NCBI GenBank assembly: GCA_944362545.1 | Contig: CALVTJ010000002.1 | Span: 120,317 to 184,316 of the forward strand | Direction: 5' to 3' | Length of the DNA stretch: 64,000 nucleotides | From: an uncultured Clostridia bacterium | GTDB lineage: Bacteria > Bacillota > Clostridia > Christensenellales > UBA1242 | Shown: piece after piece, positions 28,418 through 37,356 of the stretch | How positions within the stretch are numbered: the stretch's first letter is position 1 | Layout of the letters: every line of letters begins with the position of its first letter | Made by a program: the position numbers and the translations under genes | The notes under the pieces: model-generated | Database searches by the model: none | What the model was told of the DNA's origin: nothing | The model's input: the letters and a program-made list of their open reading frames with translations, nothing else

Positions 28418-28777
28418 ATGACTAGAAAAGAGAAAATGGTTATGGCATATCTGTGTAGCAGGTGTCAGCAGAAGCGGACATATCTTATCTCTCCGCAGGA
28501 AATCACGCAGGCACTTTCAAAAAGATATGTGCTCTCTGTCGAAGAAATCGATGAAATTATGGTGGACCTTGCCAATGAAAATTACATCGACTTTGTTGTG
28601 TCGGACAGCAAAAAAGGGTATTTTTATTGTGTCAATCTCAAAAAGGCGGGGCAATCTTTCAACGCTGACAGCAAAAAGAACAGGCGCGCCTTTGGGCTTT
28701 TGGTTTTGCGTAGTATGTTTTTGGCAACGGTCAGTTTTGTGTTTGGCATAATTTTGAAAGCAATCTTCAAAAGTTGA
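28418..28777 (+). CDS. Winged-helix-like protein with C-terminal membrane anchor (B)
   Basis: 119 residues from ATG 28418 (MTRKEKMVMAYLCSR). The longer frame from 28331 has no domain in its first 29 residues. It follows the plan of the divergent neighbour: an N-terminal alpha/beta domain with helices SPQEITQALSKR and VEEIDEIMVDLANENYIDF, a wing-like GYFYCVNL, a basic linker (SKKNRRAF) and one C-terminal membrane segment (LATVSFVFGIILKAIF). The matching order (start K-x-K-x-V, IDF/IIS strand, YC in the wing) makes the two probable paralogues. There is no clear Shine-Dalgarno. A weak TAACAT box at 28404-28409 would make this message leaderless. Function unknown. Confidence 0.6.
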   Translation: MTRKEKMVMAYLCSRCQQKRTYLISPQEITQALSKRYVLSVEEIDEIMVDLANENYIDFVVSDSKKGYFYCVNLKKAGQSFNADSKKNRRAFGLLVLRSMFLATVSFVFGIILKAIFKS

Positions 28778-28795
28778 AAAATTTTTTTAAAATGC

Positions 28796-28824
28796 TTGAC
28801 TTCCCCCCCCCCGCATGTTATAGT
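28796..28824 (+). promoter_or_regulatory. Promoter with a C10 homopolymer in its spacer
   Basis: TTGACT (28796-28801), a 17-bp spacer and an extended -10 TGTTATAGT (28816-28824). Ten consecutive C (28803-28812) fill most of the spacer. In an AT-rich genome this is a candidate slipped-strand switch, because each inserted or lost C changes the -35/-10 distance. Confidence 0.7.
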
Positions 28825-28860
28825 CAATTTGAGAGTATAAATAATAATGGGAGGTATAAT

Positions 28861-29574
28861 ATGCAGTTGACAAAATCTAAAAAGGTATGGGCGGTTTTGA
28901 TTGCAACACTTTTGCTTGTGCCATGTTTGTTTATCGTTGCTGCTTGTGGTGGACCATCTTCAATTTCTGTTTCAACATTTGATGAACTTGTGGATGCCCT
29001 TGCAGGCACAAACGAAATTGTGAAACTTGCCGATGACATTGTTGTTGAAGAACAACTTGTTGTTTCAAGAAAAGTCGTGCTTGATTTGAATGGAAAGACA
29101 TTGTCAAATGAACAGGACATTTGGAATGAGGACTTGAATGCTTGGTCAATTATCACTGTTCAGACTGATGGCGATTTGACTATTCGAGGAGATGGAAAAA
29201 TTTTGGCCAAAGAGAATGACTGTTATACAATTACTGTTGATGGCGGACATCTTGTTGTTGAAAACGGTGAATTTGCCGGAAACATCCATGCAGTTTATGT
29301 TTACACAGGAACAGCAGAAATCAAGGGCGGAAAGTATTATGTTCAACAAAAATATGGTCAGGTCGGAAGAGAAAACGAATATGTTTTGAACTTGTATGAT
29401 GAAGGTCGCGAAGAAGGCACAGCATCAATCGTTGTGACAGGCGGAACATTCGTTGAATTTAATCCAGCAAATTGTTATGCTGAAGGCGAAGGAACAAATT
29501 TTGTTGCAAATGGTTATGTTTCTACATTGGATGAAGATGCTGATGTTCCAACTTATGTTGTGACAAAAGAATAA
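28861..29574 (+). CDS. Small beta-helix lipoprotein
   Basis: 237 residues from ATG 28861, with GGGAGG at 28849-28854. The signal peptide ends in lipobox VAAC. The mature part starts like the modules of the giant lipoproteins: a short helix STFDELVDALAG, then EIVKLADDIVV, then a run of short beta strands (LVVSRKVVLDLNGKTLS, DGDLTIRGDGKILAK, GGHLVVENGEF, GTAEIKGGKYYV, ASIVVTGGTFVEF). This is the pattern of a right-handed parallel beta-helix. It looks like a single-module relative of the 6606-aa and 3562-aa proteins. Lipid-anchored on the cell surface; no catalytic residues are obvious. The promoter spacer holds a C10 tract, so its expression may be phase-variable. A terminator follows. Confidence 0.7.
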   Translation: MQLTKSKKVWAVLIATLLLVPCLFIVAACGGPSSISVSTFDELVDALAGTNEIVKLADDIVVEEQLVVSRKVVLDLNGKTLSNEQDIWNEDLNAWSIITVQTDGDLTIRGDGKILAKENDCYTITVDGGHLVVENGEFAGNIHAVYVYTGTAEIKGGKYYVQQKYGQVGRENEYVLNLYDEGREEGTASIVVTGGTFVEFNPANCYAEGEGTNFVANGYVSTLDEDADVPTYVVTKE

Positions 29575-29598
29575 GTATTTATCATTTAAACTTCTAAG

Positions 29599-29639
29599 AC
29601 TCTTACATGAGATGCTCTCATCATGTGAGAGTTTTTTTA
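29599..29639 (+). terminator. Rho-independent terminator after the small lipoprotein gene
   Basis: ACTCTTACATGA (29599-29610) pairs with TCATGTGAGAGT (29621-29632) with one G-U pair, followed by seven T. Confidence 0.85.
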
Positions 29640-29650
29640 TGTGTAATAAT

Positions 29651-29679
29651 TTTGTAGTTTTGTTATTTTGTGTTAAACT
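29651..29679 (+). promoter_or_regulatory. Probable uvrB promoter, leaderless
   Basis: Extended -10 TGTTAAACT (29671-29679) with a weak -35 TTTGTA (29651-29656). Six bases separate the -10 box from ATG 29686 and there is no Shine-Dalgarno. Confidence 0.45.
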
Positions 29680-29685
29680 AAGAGC

Positions 29686-31656
29686 ATGAAAGAAAAATTT
29701 GAACTGAAATCTAAATACAAACCTGCCGGCGACCAGCCACAGGCGATTGGAAAACTTGTTGAAGGCATTGAAGATGGACTCAAAGACCAAGTGCTTTTGG
29801 GGGTGACAGGTTCTGGAAAGACATTCACCATGGCAAACATCATTCAACAGGTGCAAAAGCCGACTCTTGTTATCGCACACAACAAAACTCTTGCAGCACA
29901 ACTTTGCAATGAGTTTCGCGAGTTTTTTCCAAACAATCGTGTGGAATATTTTGTGTCATATTATGATTATTATCAGCCGGAAGCATATATCGTTTCGACT
30001 GACACTTACATTGAAAAGGATATGAGTGTCAATGAAGATATCGACAAATTGCGTGCATCTGCTACTTCTTCACTTCTTGAAAGGCGCGACACCATTGTGG
30101 TGGCTTCTGTTTCTTGCATTTATGGCTTGGGAAGCCCAGAGGAATATCAAAACTTGCACATTTCGTTGCGTGAGGGTGATGAGGTTGACCGTGATGACCT
30201 TATAAATCGCCTTATTGCCATTCAATACACTCGCAATGACATTGATTTCAAGCGCACGACATTCAGAGTTAAGGGAGATGTTGTGGATATATTCCCTGCC
30301 AGTCAAAGTGAGACTGCCATCAAAGTGCGTTTCTTTGGAGATGAGATTGAAAAGATTTTTGAATTTGACCCAGTGAGTGGAAATCTTTTGAACGAATTGA
30401 GTTGTGTGGCAATTTATCCGGCAACACACTATGCGGTCGGCTCAAACACATTGCACAGTGCAATTGCAGAGATTGAACATGACAGAGAATTGGCTATTAA
30501 AAAATTTGAGTCCGAAGGCAAACCGCTTGAAGCAGAGCGTATTGGTCAGCGTGTGGCTTATGACCTTGAAATGATGAAAGAAGTGGGATATTGCAGTGGA
30601 ATTGAAAACTATTCACGCTATTTTGATGGCAGAAAACCTGGCGAGCCACCATACACACTCATTGATTATTTTCCAAACGACTTTTTGACCATTATTGATG
30701 AAAGTCACATGACTTTGCCACAAATCAGGGCGATGTATAACGGTGACCGTGCAAGAAAGGACTCTTTGGTGGAATATGGTTTTCGATTGGAAGCGGCACG
30801 AGATAACAGACCGCTGAAATTTGATGAGTTTGAAAAGAAATTGAAACAGACCATTTATGTTTCGGCAACACCTGGACCTTACGAAATGAAAAAGGCAGAG
30901 CAGGTTGTGGAACAGGTCATTCGACCAACCGGACTTTTGGACCCAAAGATAGAACTTAGACCTGTCAAGAATCAGGTGGAAAGTTTGATGGAAGAATGCA
31001 AAAAGACCATTGCGCGTGGAGCAAGAGTCTTGGTGACAACACTCACAAAGAAAATGGCGGAAAGTTTGACAACCTACCTTGCGGACAGAGAGTTTAAGGT
31101 CAAATATCTACATTCCGAAATTGACACAATGGAAAGAGTGGAAATTATCAATGGGCTTAGGCAGGGCGATTTTGACATTTTGGTAGGCATAAATCTTTTG
31201 AGAGAAGGGCTTGATATGCCGGAAGTGGAACTTGTGTGTATTTTGGATGCGGACAAAGAAGGATTTTTGCGTAGTGAAGGGGCACTTATTCAAACTATTG
31301 GAAGAGCGGCGAGAAATGCCAATGGCAGAGTGATTATGTTTGCCGACACTGTGACAAAATCAATGCAAAGGGCGATTGATGAGACAGAAAGAAGAAGAAC
31401 TTTGCAAGAGGCTTACAACAAAGAACACGGCATTGTGCCAAAAACCATCATCAAAGAAATAAAAAACACACTTGACATAAACAAGAAAGTTGGAGAACAT
31501 GACATTGCACGCAAGGACATTCCAAAGGAGATTGATAGGTTGACATCCATGATGAAGATTGCTTCCTCGCAACTTGATTTTGAGCGTGCAATAGAACTTC
31601 GCAACAAAATCAATTCTCTCAAAAAGCGCTTAAACAGAAAGGACAAAATAGATTAA
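29686..31656 (+). CDS. uvrB: Excinuclease ABC subunit B
   Basis: 656 residues, full length for UvrB. Walker A is [10 protein letters not shown] near residue 40. The damage-probing beta-hairpin region carries the tyrosine cluster [11 protein letters not shown], followed by helicase motifs ([48 protein letters not shown]). A C-terminal UVR domain ([17 protein letters not shown]) contacts UvrC. UvrB verifies damage handed over by UvrA and loads UvrC in cytoplasmic nucleotide excision repair. uvrA follows after a terminator with its own promoter, and mfd lies at the window start. The start codon is preceded closely by a -10-like box and lacks a Shine-Dalgarno, so the mRNA may be leaderless. Confidence 0.97.
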   Translation: MKEKFELKSKYKPAGDQPQAIGKLVEGIEDGLKDQVLLGVTGSGKTFTMANIIQQVQKPTLVIAHNKTLAAQLCNEFREFFPNNRVEYFVSYYDYYQPEAYIVSTDTYIEKDMSVNEDIDKLRASATSSLLERRDTIVVASVSCIYGLGSPEEYQNLHISLREGDEVDRDDLINRLIAIQYTRNDIDFKRTTFRVKGDVVDIFPASQSETAIKVRFFGDEIEKIFEFDPVSGNLLNELSCVAIYPATHYAVGSNTLHSAIAEIEHDRELAIKKFESEGKPLEAERIGQRVAYDLEMMKEVGYCSGIENYSRYFDGRKPGEPPYTLIDYFPNDFLTIIDESHMTLPQIRAMYNGDRARKDSLVEYGFRLEAARDNRPLKFDEFEKKLKQTIYVSATPGPYEMKKAEQVVEQVIRPTGLLDPKIELRPVKNQVESLMEECKKTIARGARVLVTTLTKKMAESLTTYLADREFKVKYLHSEIDTMERVEIINGLRQGDFDILVGINLLREGLDMPEVELVCILDADKEGFLRSEGALIQTIGRAARNANGRVIMFADTVTKSMQRAIDETERRRTLQEAYNKEHGIVPKTIIKEIKNTLDINKKVGEHDIARKDIPKEIDRLTSMMKIASSQLDFERAIELRNKINSLKKRLNRKDKID

Positions 31657-31682
31657 AACGGCGGAATATATCTTGCCGTTTT
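31655..31682 (+). terminator. Rho-independent terminator after uvrB
   Basis: AAAACGGC (31655-31662) pairs with GCCGTTTT (31675-31682); it begins on the last base pairs of the uvrB stop codon. Confidence 0.75.
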
Positions 31683-31696
31683 CTTATGCCAGGGAC

Positions 31697-31725
31697 TTGT
31701 TAAGAGTGAGATTTTGTGCTATAAT
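31697..31725 (+). promoter_or_regulatory. uvrA promoter
   Basis: TTGTTA (31697-31702), a 17-bp spacer and extended -10 TGCTATAAT (31717-31725). An ATG lies at 31731, only 5 nt downstream. I see no clear LexA box. Confidence 0.7.
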
Positions 31726-31730
31726 AATAA

Positions 31731-31775
31731 ATGACTTTGCAAAAAATGAAAAATTTTAAAACGGAGAAAAAATGA
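31731..31775 (+). CDS. Possible 14-codon leader peptide overlapping the uvrA start
   Basis: ATG 31731 opens a frame encoding [14 protein letters not shown] and stops at TGA 31773-31775, which overlaps the uvrA ATG (31772-31774) as ATGA. The ATG lies 5 nt after the -10 box, so the transcript would start on or next to it. The frame contains the uvrA ribosome binding site (ACGGAGAA). This arrangement would couple uvrA translation to the leader peptide. The frame is very short and could be chance. Confidence 0.4.
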   Translation: MTLQKMKNFKTEKK

Positions 31776-34609
31776 AAAATTCGATTGTTATAAAAGGCGC
31801 AAGAGAGAACAACTTAAAAAATGTCACTCTGGAACTTCCTCGTGACAAATTTATTGTCTTTACAGGTGTGAGTGGCTCGGGCAAATCTTCTCTTGCTTTT
31901 GGAACAATTTTTGCTGAAGGACAGAGAAGATACATTGAAAGTCTGTCCTCCTATGCCAGACAATTTTTGGGCAATGCACAAAAGCCGGATGTTGATTCGA
32001 TTGAAGGACTCTCCCCAGCAATTTCCATCGACCAAAAGACCACAAACCGCAATCCGCGTTCAACTGTGGGCACGGTGACTGAGATTTATGATTATCTCCG
32101 TCTTTTGTTTGCTCGAGTGGGCACTCCATTTTGTCCGCATTGCCACAGAGAAGTTAAACAACAGACCATTGACCAGATTGTGGACAACATAAAACAACTC
32201 GGCGAGGGTGCCAAGATAACTATTCTTGCCCCGGTTGTCAGGGGGCAAAAGGGCAGACACGAAAAACTGTTTGACAGTCTGCGCAAAAGTGGTTATGTGA
32301 GAGTTGAAGTAGATGAAAACATCTTTACACTTGATGAAGAAATCAAACTTGACAAAAACATTAAGCACAACATCAATGTTGTCATTGACAGAATAACTCT
32401 CAAGGATGGAAAAGATTCACGACTTTCAGGGAGTTTGGAAACTGCTCTCAAACTTGCCGATGGTTTGGTTGTTGTGTCCTGCGATGACAAGCGCGAACTT
32501 TATTCGACAAACTATGCTTGTCCTGTTTGTGGTTGGACACTTGAAGAAATCTCTCCTAGACTGTTTTCTTTCAATGCTCCATATGGTTCATGTCCAAATT
32601 GTATGGGACTTGGAAGCATTTGGGACATTGATGAAGGTATAGTGTTGAGAAATTCTCATCTTTCCATAAATCAAGGGGCGTTTAATTTGACGGGTTGGAG
32701 AGTGGATGAAGGTGCGATGGCAAAAGCCTATTTTGTGGCACTGTCAAAGACCTACGGAATTGACTTAGACAAACCGGTCAAAGAACTTCCAAAAGAGCAA
32801 ATCAAAATTCTGCTCTATGGAACAGGAGATGAAAAGATAGATGTTGTTGTTGACACCGAACACGGCAGACGAACGGTCTCGGTAGTGTTTGAAGGCATAG
32901 TCAACAACTTGCGCAGAAGATTTAAAGAAACAAACAGTGCATATGTTAAGTTTGAAATTGGAAGGTTTATGAGAGAACAAACATGTTCTGTCTGCCATGG
33001 CAAGCGTTTGAACGAATCGGCTCTGTCTGTCAAGATAAACAGAAAGGACATTGATGATTATTGCGGTTTGAGCGTGAGAAATCTCATTCCTACTTTCCAA
33101 AATTTGAATTTAAGCAAAGAAAAGGCGCAAATTGCAGAACCAATTTTGAAAGAAATTTTGGCAAGGTTAAACTTTTTGCAAGATGTTGGACTTGGGTATT
33201 TGACATTGAGCCGTTCTGCAGAGAGCCTGTCAGGTGGGGAAGCACAGAGAATTAGGCTTGCCACACAAATTGGAAGTGGACTTGTCGGCGTTTTGTATAT
33301 CTTAGATGAACCATCTATTGGACTTCATCAGCGTGACAATGAAAAATTGTTAAACACTCTCAAAAAACTGAAAGATTTGGGAAACACCTTGATTGTGGTT
33401 GAACACGATGAAGACACAATAAGAGCCGCGGACTATTTGGTGGATGTTGGACCTTATGCCGGAGTGCATGGTGGGGAGATTGTCGCTGCTGGCACCGTGG
33501 AACAGGTTATGAAAAGCAAAAAGTCGGTGACTGCAAGATTTTTGCGTGGAGAGGAGAAAATTGAAATTCCAAAAACGCGCAGAAAACCACAGGACTTTTT
33601 GACTGTTGTTGGGGCACAAGAACACAACTTGAAAAACATTGATGTCAAAATTCCAACAGGAATTTTAACTGTTGTGACAGGAGTCTCTGGAAGTGGAAAG
33701 TCCAGCCTTGTCAATGGTGTTTTATATCCATACCTTTCAAATGTGCTCAACAACAGCAAGTTGGAACTTGGGAAGTTTAAGGAAATCAAAAATGTTCAGG
33801 TTTTGGACAAGGTGATAAACATAGACCAAGCGCCTATTGGAAGAACTCCGCGAAGCAATCCTGCCACATACACAGGGGTGTTTACTGCAATTCGTGATTT
33901 GTTTGCTTCCACTCCAGATGCCAAGGCAAGAGGGTTCACATCTGGCAGATTCAGTTTCAATGTCAAGGGCGGAAGATGTGAAGCGTGCGAAGGCGCCGGA
34001 GTGAAGGAAATTGAGATGTATTTTTTGCCGGACATAACCGTTCCGTGTGAAGTTTGTCACGGAAAAAGATACAACCGCGAAACACTGGAAGTGCACTACA
34101 AGGGCAAGACCATCAGCGATGTGCTTGATATGACCGTGGAGGAGGCATTGACATTTTTTGAGAATATTCCTTCAATCAAAAACAAATTGCAAGCACTCTT
34201 TGATGTCGGTTTGTCTTATATCAAACTTGGACAGCCTGCAACAACTCTCTCGGGCGGAGAAGCGCAGAGAGTTAAACTTGCCACTGAACTTTCGAGAAAA
34301 GAAACGGGCAGAACGATGTATATTTTGGATGAACCAACCACAGGTCTTCATATGTATGATGTCAAAAAACTCATTGCTATTTTGGACAGACTCGTTGGAA
34401 ATGGCAACACGGTCTTGGTTATTGAACACAATTTGGATGTTATAAAATGTGCGGATTATATCATTGACATAGGTCCAGAAGGTGGAGATGAAGGTGGCAC
34501 TATTGTTGCCACAGGCACACCAGAAGAGATTGCACAGTGTGAAAATAGTTGGACAGGAAAGTTCCTGAAAAAGATTTTGGAGACAAACGCAGAAAACTCA
34601 AAGGCATAA
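31772..34609 (+). CDS. uvrA: Excinuclease ABC subunit A
   Basis: 945 residues, full length. Two ABC ATPase halves are present: Walker [11 protein letters not shown] near residue 31 and again near 636, with signatures [12 protein letters not shown] and [12 protein letters not shown]. Zinc-binding cysteines are seen in [14 protein letters not shown] with SCPNC, and in the C-terminal half [13 protein letters not shown] with CEVCHGKR. UvrA dimers scan DNA for damage and pass it to UvrB; Mfd recruits UvrA to stalled polymerase. The gene has its own promoter (31697-31725) after a uvrB terminator, so uvrB and uvrA are neighbours but not one simple operon. GGAG at 31763-31766 is the ribosome binding site. 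Confidence 0.97.
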   Translation: MKNSIVIKGARENNLKNVTLELPRDKFIVFTGVSGSGKSSLAFGTIFAEGQRRYIESLSSYARQFLGNAQKPDVDSIEGLSPAISIDQKTTNRNPRSTVGTVTEIYDYLRLLFARVGTPFCPHCHREVKQQTIDQIVDNIKQLGEGAKITILAPVVRGQKGRHEKLFDSLRKSGYVRVEVDENIFTLDEEIKLDKNIKHNINVVIDRITLKDGKDSRLSGSLETALKLADGLVVVSCDDKRELYSTNYACPVCGWTLEEISPRLFSFNAPYGSCPNCMGLGSIWDIDEGIVLRNSHLSINQGAFNLTGWRVDEGAMAKAYFVALSKTYGIDLDKPVKELPKEQIKILLYGTGDEKIDVVVDTEHGRRTVSVVFEGIVNNLRRRFKETNSAYVKFEIGRFMREQTCSVCHGKRLNESALSVKINRKDIDDYCGLSVRNLIPTFQNLNLSKEKAQIAEPILKEILARLNFLQDVGLGYLTLSRSAESLSGGEAQRIRLATQIGSGLVGVLYILDEPSIGLHQRDNEKLLNTLKKLKDLGNTLIVVEHDEDTIRAADYLVDVGPYAGVHGGEIVAAGTVEQVMKSKKSVTARFLRGEEKIEIPKTRRKPQDFLTVVGAQEHNLKNIDVKIPTGILTVVTGVSGSGKSSLVNGVLYPYLSNVLNNSKLELGKFKEIKNVQVLDKVINIDQAPIGRTPRSNPATYTGVFTAIRDLFASTPDAKARGFTSGRFSFNVKGGRCEACEGAGVKEIEMYFLPDITVPCEVCHGKRYNRETLEVHYKGKTISDVLDMTVEEALTFFENIPSIKNKLQALFDVGLSYIKLGQPATTLSGGEAQRVKLATELSRKETGRTMYILDEPTTGLHMYDVKKLIAILDRLVGNGNTVLVIEHNLDVIKCADYIIDIGPEGGDEGGTIVATGTPEEIAQCENSWTGKFLKKILETNAENSKA

Positions 34610-34613
34610 AACA

Positions 34614-34642
34614 TTGACAACACAAAAAGGATGAAATAAAAT
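34614..34642 (+). promoter_or_regulatory. walJ promoter, leaderless
   Basis: TTGACA (34614-34619), a 17-bp spacer and TAAAAT (34637-34642), then 8 bp to ATG 34651. This is the same geometry as the promoter at 2411-2439. Confidence 0.75.
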
Positions 34643-34650
34643 AACAAACG

Positions 34651-35439
34651 ATGAGAGTGATAAATTTATCTTCGGGTAGCGATGGAAATTTGACATATGT
34701 TGAAACGGAAAACGCCAAGATTTTGATTGACGATGGTCTTTCATGCAAAGAAACTCAAAATCGTTTGGCACTTTTGGGCATTGATGGCAGGCAAATTGAT
34801 GGAATTGTGTTGTCGCACGAACATAGTGACCACATCAAAGGTGTGGATGTGTTCAGCACCAAGTTTGACATTCCTGTTTACGCACACGATGAAGTGTGGA
34901 ATGGTGGCTTGTGGAACAAATTGCAAAAGGTAAAAGACAAAAACAGAAGGGTTTTTGATGGGGCTTTTGAAATCAAAGATTTGATAATAAATCCTGTTGA
35001 AGTCCCACATGATGTAAAATGTTTTGGATTTTCATTAAGTGAAAATGACAAAAGAATCAGTATTTTGACCGACCTTGGACACACTGATGAGCATATTTTC
35101 AGGGCTGTCGAGGGGAGCAAACTTGTCTATATTGAAGCAAATCACGATTTAAATATGCTCAAAAATTGCACCAAATATCCGCTTTCTTTGAAGATGAGAA
35201 TTGCCGGAAAAAATGGACATCTTTCAAATGATGCTTCGGCAGAGTTTGTGAAGAAATTGGTGACAAGTGGCACAAAACAGATTGTGCTTGCACATTTGAG
35301 TCGTGAAAACAACACACCAGAACTTGCTTACAACTACATCTCTTCCAAACTTGCAGATGATGGATTGATTGAAGGCGAAACATTCAAGATTGATGTTGCT
35401 CTCACAAGACCTACCACTCTTTTCAAATTGAAAGATTAA
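34651..35439 (+). CDS. walJ: WalJ/YycJ-type metallo-beta-lactamase fold hydrolase
   Basis: 262 residues. It opens MRVINLSSGSDGNLTYVE and carries the metal motif SHEHSDHIKG, a later EANHD, and the C-terminal AHLSRENNTPELAY, all typical of the YycJ/WalJ family. These are cytoplasmic metal-dependent hydrolases, thought to act as nucleases. In Bacilli the gene lies with walRK; here it follows uvrA instead, with no two-component genes nearby. ATG 34651 is 8 nt after a near-perfect promoter and has no Shine-Dalgarno (AAAGG at 34626-34630 is too far upstream), so translation is probably leaderless. Confidence 0.88.
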   Translation: MRVINLSSGSDGNLTYVETENAKILIDDGLSCKETQNRLALLGIDGRQIDGIVLSHEHSDHIKGVDVFSTKFDIPVYAHDEVWNGGLWNKLQKVKDKNRRVFDGAFEIKDLIINPVEVPHDVKCFGFSLSENDKRISILTDLGHTDEHIFRAVEGSKLVYIEANHDLNMLKNCTKYPLSLKMRIAGKNGHLSNDASAEFVKKLVTSGTKQIVLAHLSRENNTPELAYNYISSKLADDGLIEGETFKIDVALTRPTTLFKLKD

Positions 35440-35464
35440 AACTGAAAGTCGAAGAAAAATACAT

Positions 35465-35549
35465 CCAAGGCTCACGGTCATTGGTTCTAACAAAAAAAGA
35501 TAGTGAGAATAAAATTCATCACTATTTTTTATTAGTCCATAAACCTTGG
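35465..35549. repeat. Structured intergenic element with terminator hairpin (copy A)
   Basis: Between two convergent genes. CCAAGG (35465-35470) can pair with CCTTGG (35544-35549). Inside, TAGTGA (35501-35506) pairs with TCACTA (35519-35524), followed by six T (35525-35530). The block GGTTCTA (35483-35489), ACAAAAAAAGATAG and ATCACTATTTTTT recurs at 38121-38178. Confidence 0.5.
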
Positions 35550-35609
35550 CTAAGTGATATATTTTTCATTTTTAGGCTCTACTTACTTTAATGCTTTTAC
35601 TATATGATG

Positions 35610-36341
35610 TTATGCGTTGCTACCAAAGTCGATAAAGTTGTTTTCGTTAAAGTGCTTCAAAAATCCATCATTCATTTGGCTGTAAATGCCATCTTCGCCG
35701 ACAATAAAACTGTCCAAAAGTTTGCAGTCAAGATTTTTCAAAAGTTCTTGAATATATTTCACAGCACCAGCATCATCCGGAGATGGCATGGCAGTGCCAT
35801 GAGGATGATTGTGCGCGATGGCGAGATATGATGCTTTTGTGGATGAGAGAAAATTGTAAAGTTCCATAGGTGGAAGACCGACTTGTCTTACCTGATTCAA
35901 ATCATAGGTGCGTTTTTGCAAGAGTTTAAAACTGTGATCAATGGCAAACAAAATGAGGTTTTCTGTGCTTTGGAAACGCAAAAGTTCGCCTAGAAGATGC
36001 ACAAATTCTTTGTTGTTTTTCAAACTCATCCTCTTTTTCATGCGCACAAAAGAATAATAAGCGACAAGTCCCTTCATCATTTTTATTTTCTTGGCACTGC
36101 GCTCATTTATGCCTTTGATTTGCATAAGTTCGTTTTGGTCGGCATCCAAGATGTTGGCAAAATTTTCAAACTTGTTTAACAGGCGATGAGCAAGTGGATT
36201 GACATCACCACGTGGCAAAATGTATGTCAAGAAAAATTCTACTGCTTGAATTTCGCTGACATTTTCCAGTCCAACTTTGTAAACAAGGTCCAAAAGCCTT
36301 GTCCTGTGTCCATCATGAGAAATTTTTGTGTTATCTTTCAT
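35610..36341 (-). CDS. radC: RadC-family JAB/MPN protein (copy 2)
   Basis: 243 residues from ATG 36341 (reverse); a TTG at 36347 is an alternative. It is a clear paralogue of the protein at 27060. It has the same N-terminal HRTRLLDLVYKVGLENVSE, the same FFLTYILPRGDVNPLAHRLL block, the helix-hairpin-helix LMQIKGINERSAKKI and the JAB/MPN metal motif HNHPHGTAMPSPDD near the C-terminus, ending SFIVGEDGIYS. The function of RadC-family proteins is unsettled. The start lies 2 bp after the aldolase stop codon, with no Shine-Dalgarno, so it is co-transcribed and probably translationally coupled. Two RadC paralogues within 9 kb flank the uvr genes. Confidence 0.85.
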   Translation of the reverse strand: MKDNTKISHDGHRTRLLDLVYKVGLENVSEIQAVEFFLTYILPRGDVNPLAHRLLNKFENFANILDADQNELMQIKGINERSAKKIKMMKGLVAYYSFVRMKKRMSLKNNKEFVHLLGELLRFQSTENLILFAIDHSFKLLQKRTYDLNQVRQVGLPPMELYNFLSSTKASYLAIAHNHPHGTAMPSPDDAGAVKYIQELLKNLDCKLLDSFIVGEDGIYSQMNDGFLKHFNENNFIDFGSNA

Positions 36342-36343
36342 TT

Positions 36344-37264
36344 TCAAATTCGTTTGCTGTTGTGGAAAACCCTCTTGTTTTTGTCGGCAATCATGTTTGA
36401 AATCTCTTCCATTGCCAAAAGGTTTGGTTTTCTTATATCAAAATTTTTTGGATTTTCTCTCAAATCTTTGCGCAACGTTGCCATATTCGCAAGGCGTATG
36501 TCTGTGTCGCAGTTGATTTTGTAGATATGATGTTTTGTACATGCAGTGTGCAAAAGTTTTTCAGGTATTCCAACTGCTCCTTGCAGGTCACCACCATAGG
36601 CGTTTATTTGTTGAACATATTGTTGTGGCACGCTGGATGCTCCATGAAGCACAAGCGGTGTGTTTGGAATTTCTTTTTCAATCTTTTTCAAGATGTCGAA
36701 GCGAAGTTTTTGCTCTCCGTGATATTTGTAAGCCCCATGGCTTGTGCCGATTGCCACTGCCAAGGTGTCGCAACAGGTTTTTTCCACAAATTCTTTTGCT
36801 TTTTGAGGGTCGGTGTAGATGTTTTTGTCGGCCCTGACAGTGTCTTCAATGCCAGCCAAAACGCCTAGTTCTGCCTCAACTGGAACACCTTTTTTGTGAG
36901 CGTAGTTTACCACTTTTTTTGTCAGTTTGACATTTTCATCAAATGGCAGTGCACTTCCATCAATCATGACACTGTCAAAACCTAAATCTATCGCCTTCTT
37001 GCAGACTTCAAAACTTTTTCCATGGTCCAAGTGCAAAAAGATAGGAAGTTTGTAGGTCTTTTTTGCACTGTCAAAGAGTGGTTTGACAAAATTTTCTCCC
37101 ATATACTCAAGTGCACCTTCACTGACTGAAACGATGGCTGGAGACTGACTTTTTTGACAGCCTTCGCATATTGCTTTGAGTGTCTCCATATTTATAAAAT
37201 TGTAGGCGCCAAGGCAATAGCCATTTTTGTTGCAATCTTTAAAATAAAATTTCAATGTTTTCAT
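36344..37264 (-). CDS. fba: Class II fructose-bisphosphate aldolase
   Basis: 306 residues from ATG 37264 (reverse), with AAGGGG upstream. The class II TIM barrel is recognisable from GAYNFINMETLKAICE near the N-terminus, FLHLDHGKSFE (metal and catalytic region), SVMIDGSALPFDENV, AVAIGTSHGAYK (zinc His) and PLVLHGASS (zinc His), then NCDTDIRLA. It cleaves fructose-1,6-bisphosphate to glyceraldehyde-3-phosphate and dihydroxyacetone phosphate, zinc-dependent, in cytoplasmic glycolysis. A tagatose-bisphosphate role is possible in this family. The minus-strand promoter has extended -10 TGTTAAAAT near 37285-37293 with -35 TTGTTT. radC copy 2 follows in the same transcript. Confidence 0.93.
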   Translation of the reverse strand: MKTLKFYFKDCNKNGYCLGAYNFINMETLKAICEGCQKSQSPAIVSVSEGALEYMGENFVKPLFDSAKKTYKLPIFLHLDHGKSFEVCKKAIDLGFDSVMIDGSALPFDENVKLTKKVVNYAHKKGVPVEAELGVLAGIEDTVRADKNIYTDPQKAKEFVEKTCCDTLAVAIGTSHGAYKYHGEQKLRFDILKKIEKEIPNTPLVLHGASSVPQQYVQQINAYGGDLQGAVGIPEKLLHTACTKHHIYKINCDTDIRLANMATLRKDLRENPKNFDIRKPNLLAMEEISNMIADKNKRVFHNSKRI

Positions 37265-37356
37265 CAATAAAACCCCTTTTTCAACATTATTTTAACACAT
37301 TTTTCAATTTAAACAAACATATTGATAGAATAAGAAAAAATTTTTGTGAGGTGAAA

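Noticed and set aside
33454-33789. Long antisense frames inside uvrA, rpoB and the giant genes
   Set aside because: They are shadows of strongly conserved or compositionally biased coding frames, with no ribosome binding sites or recognisable domains.
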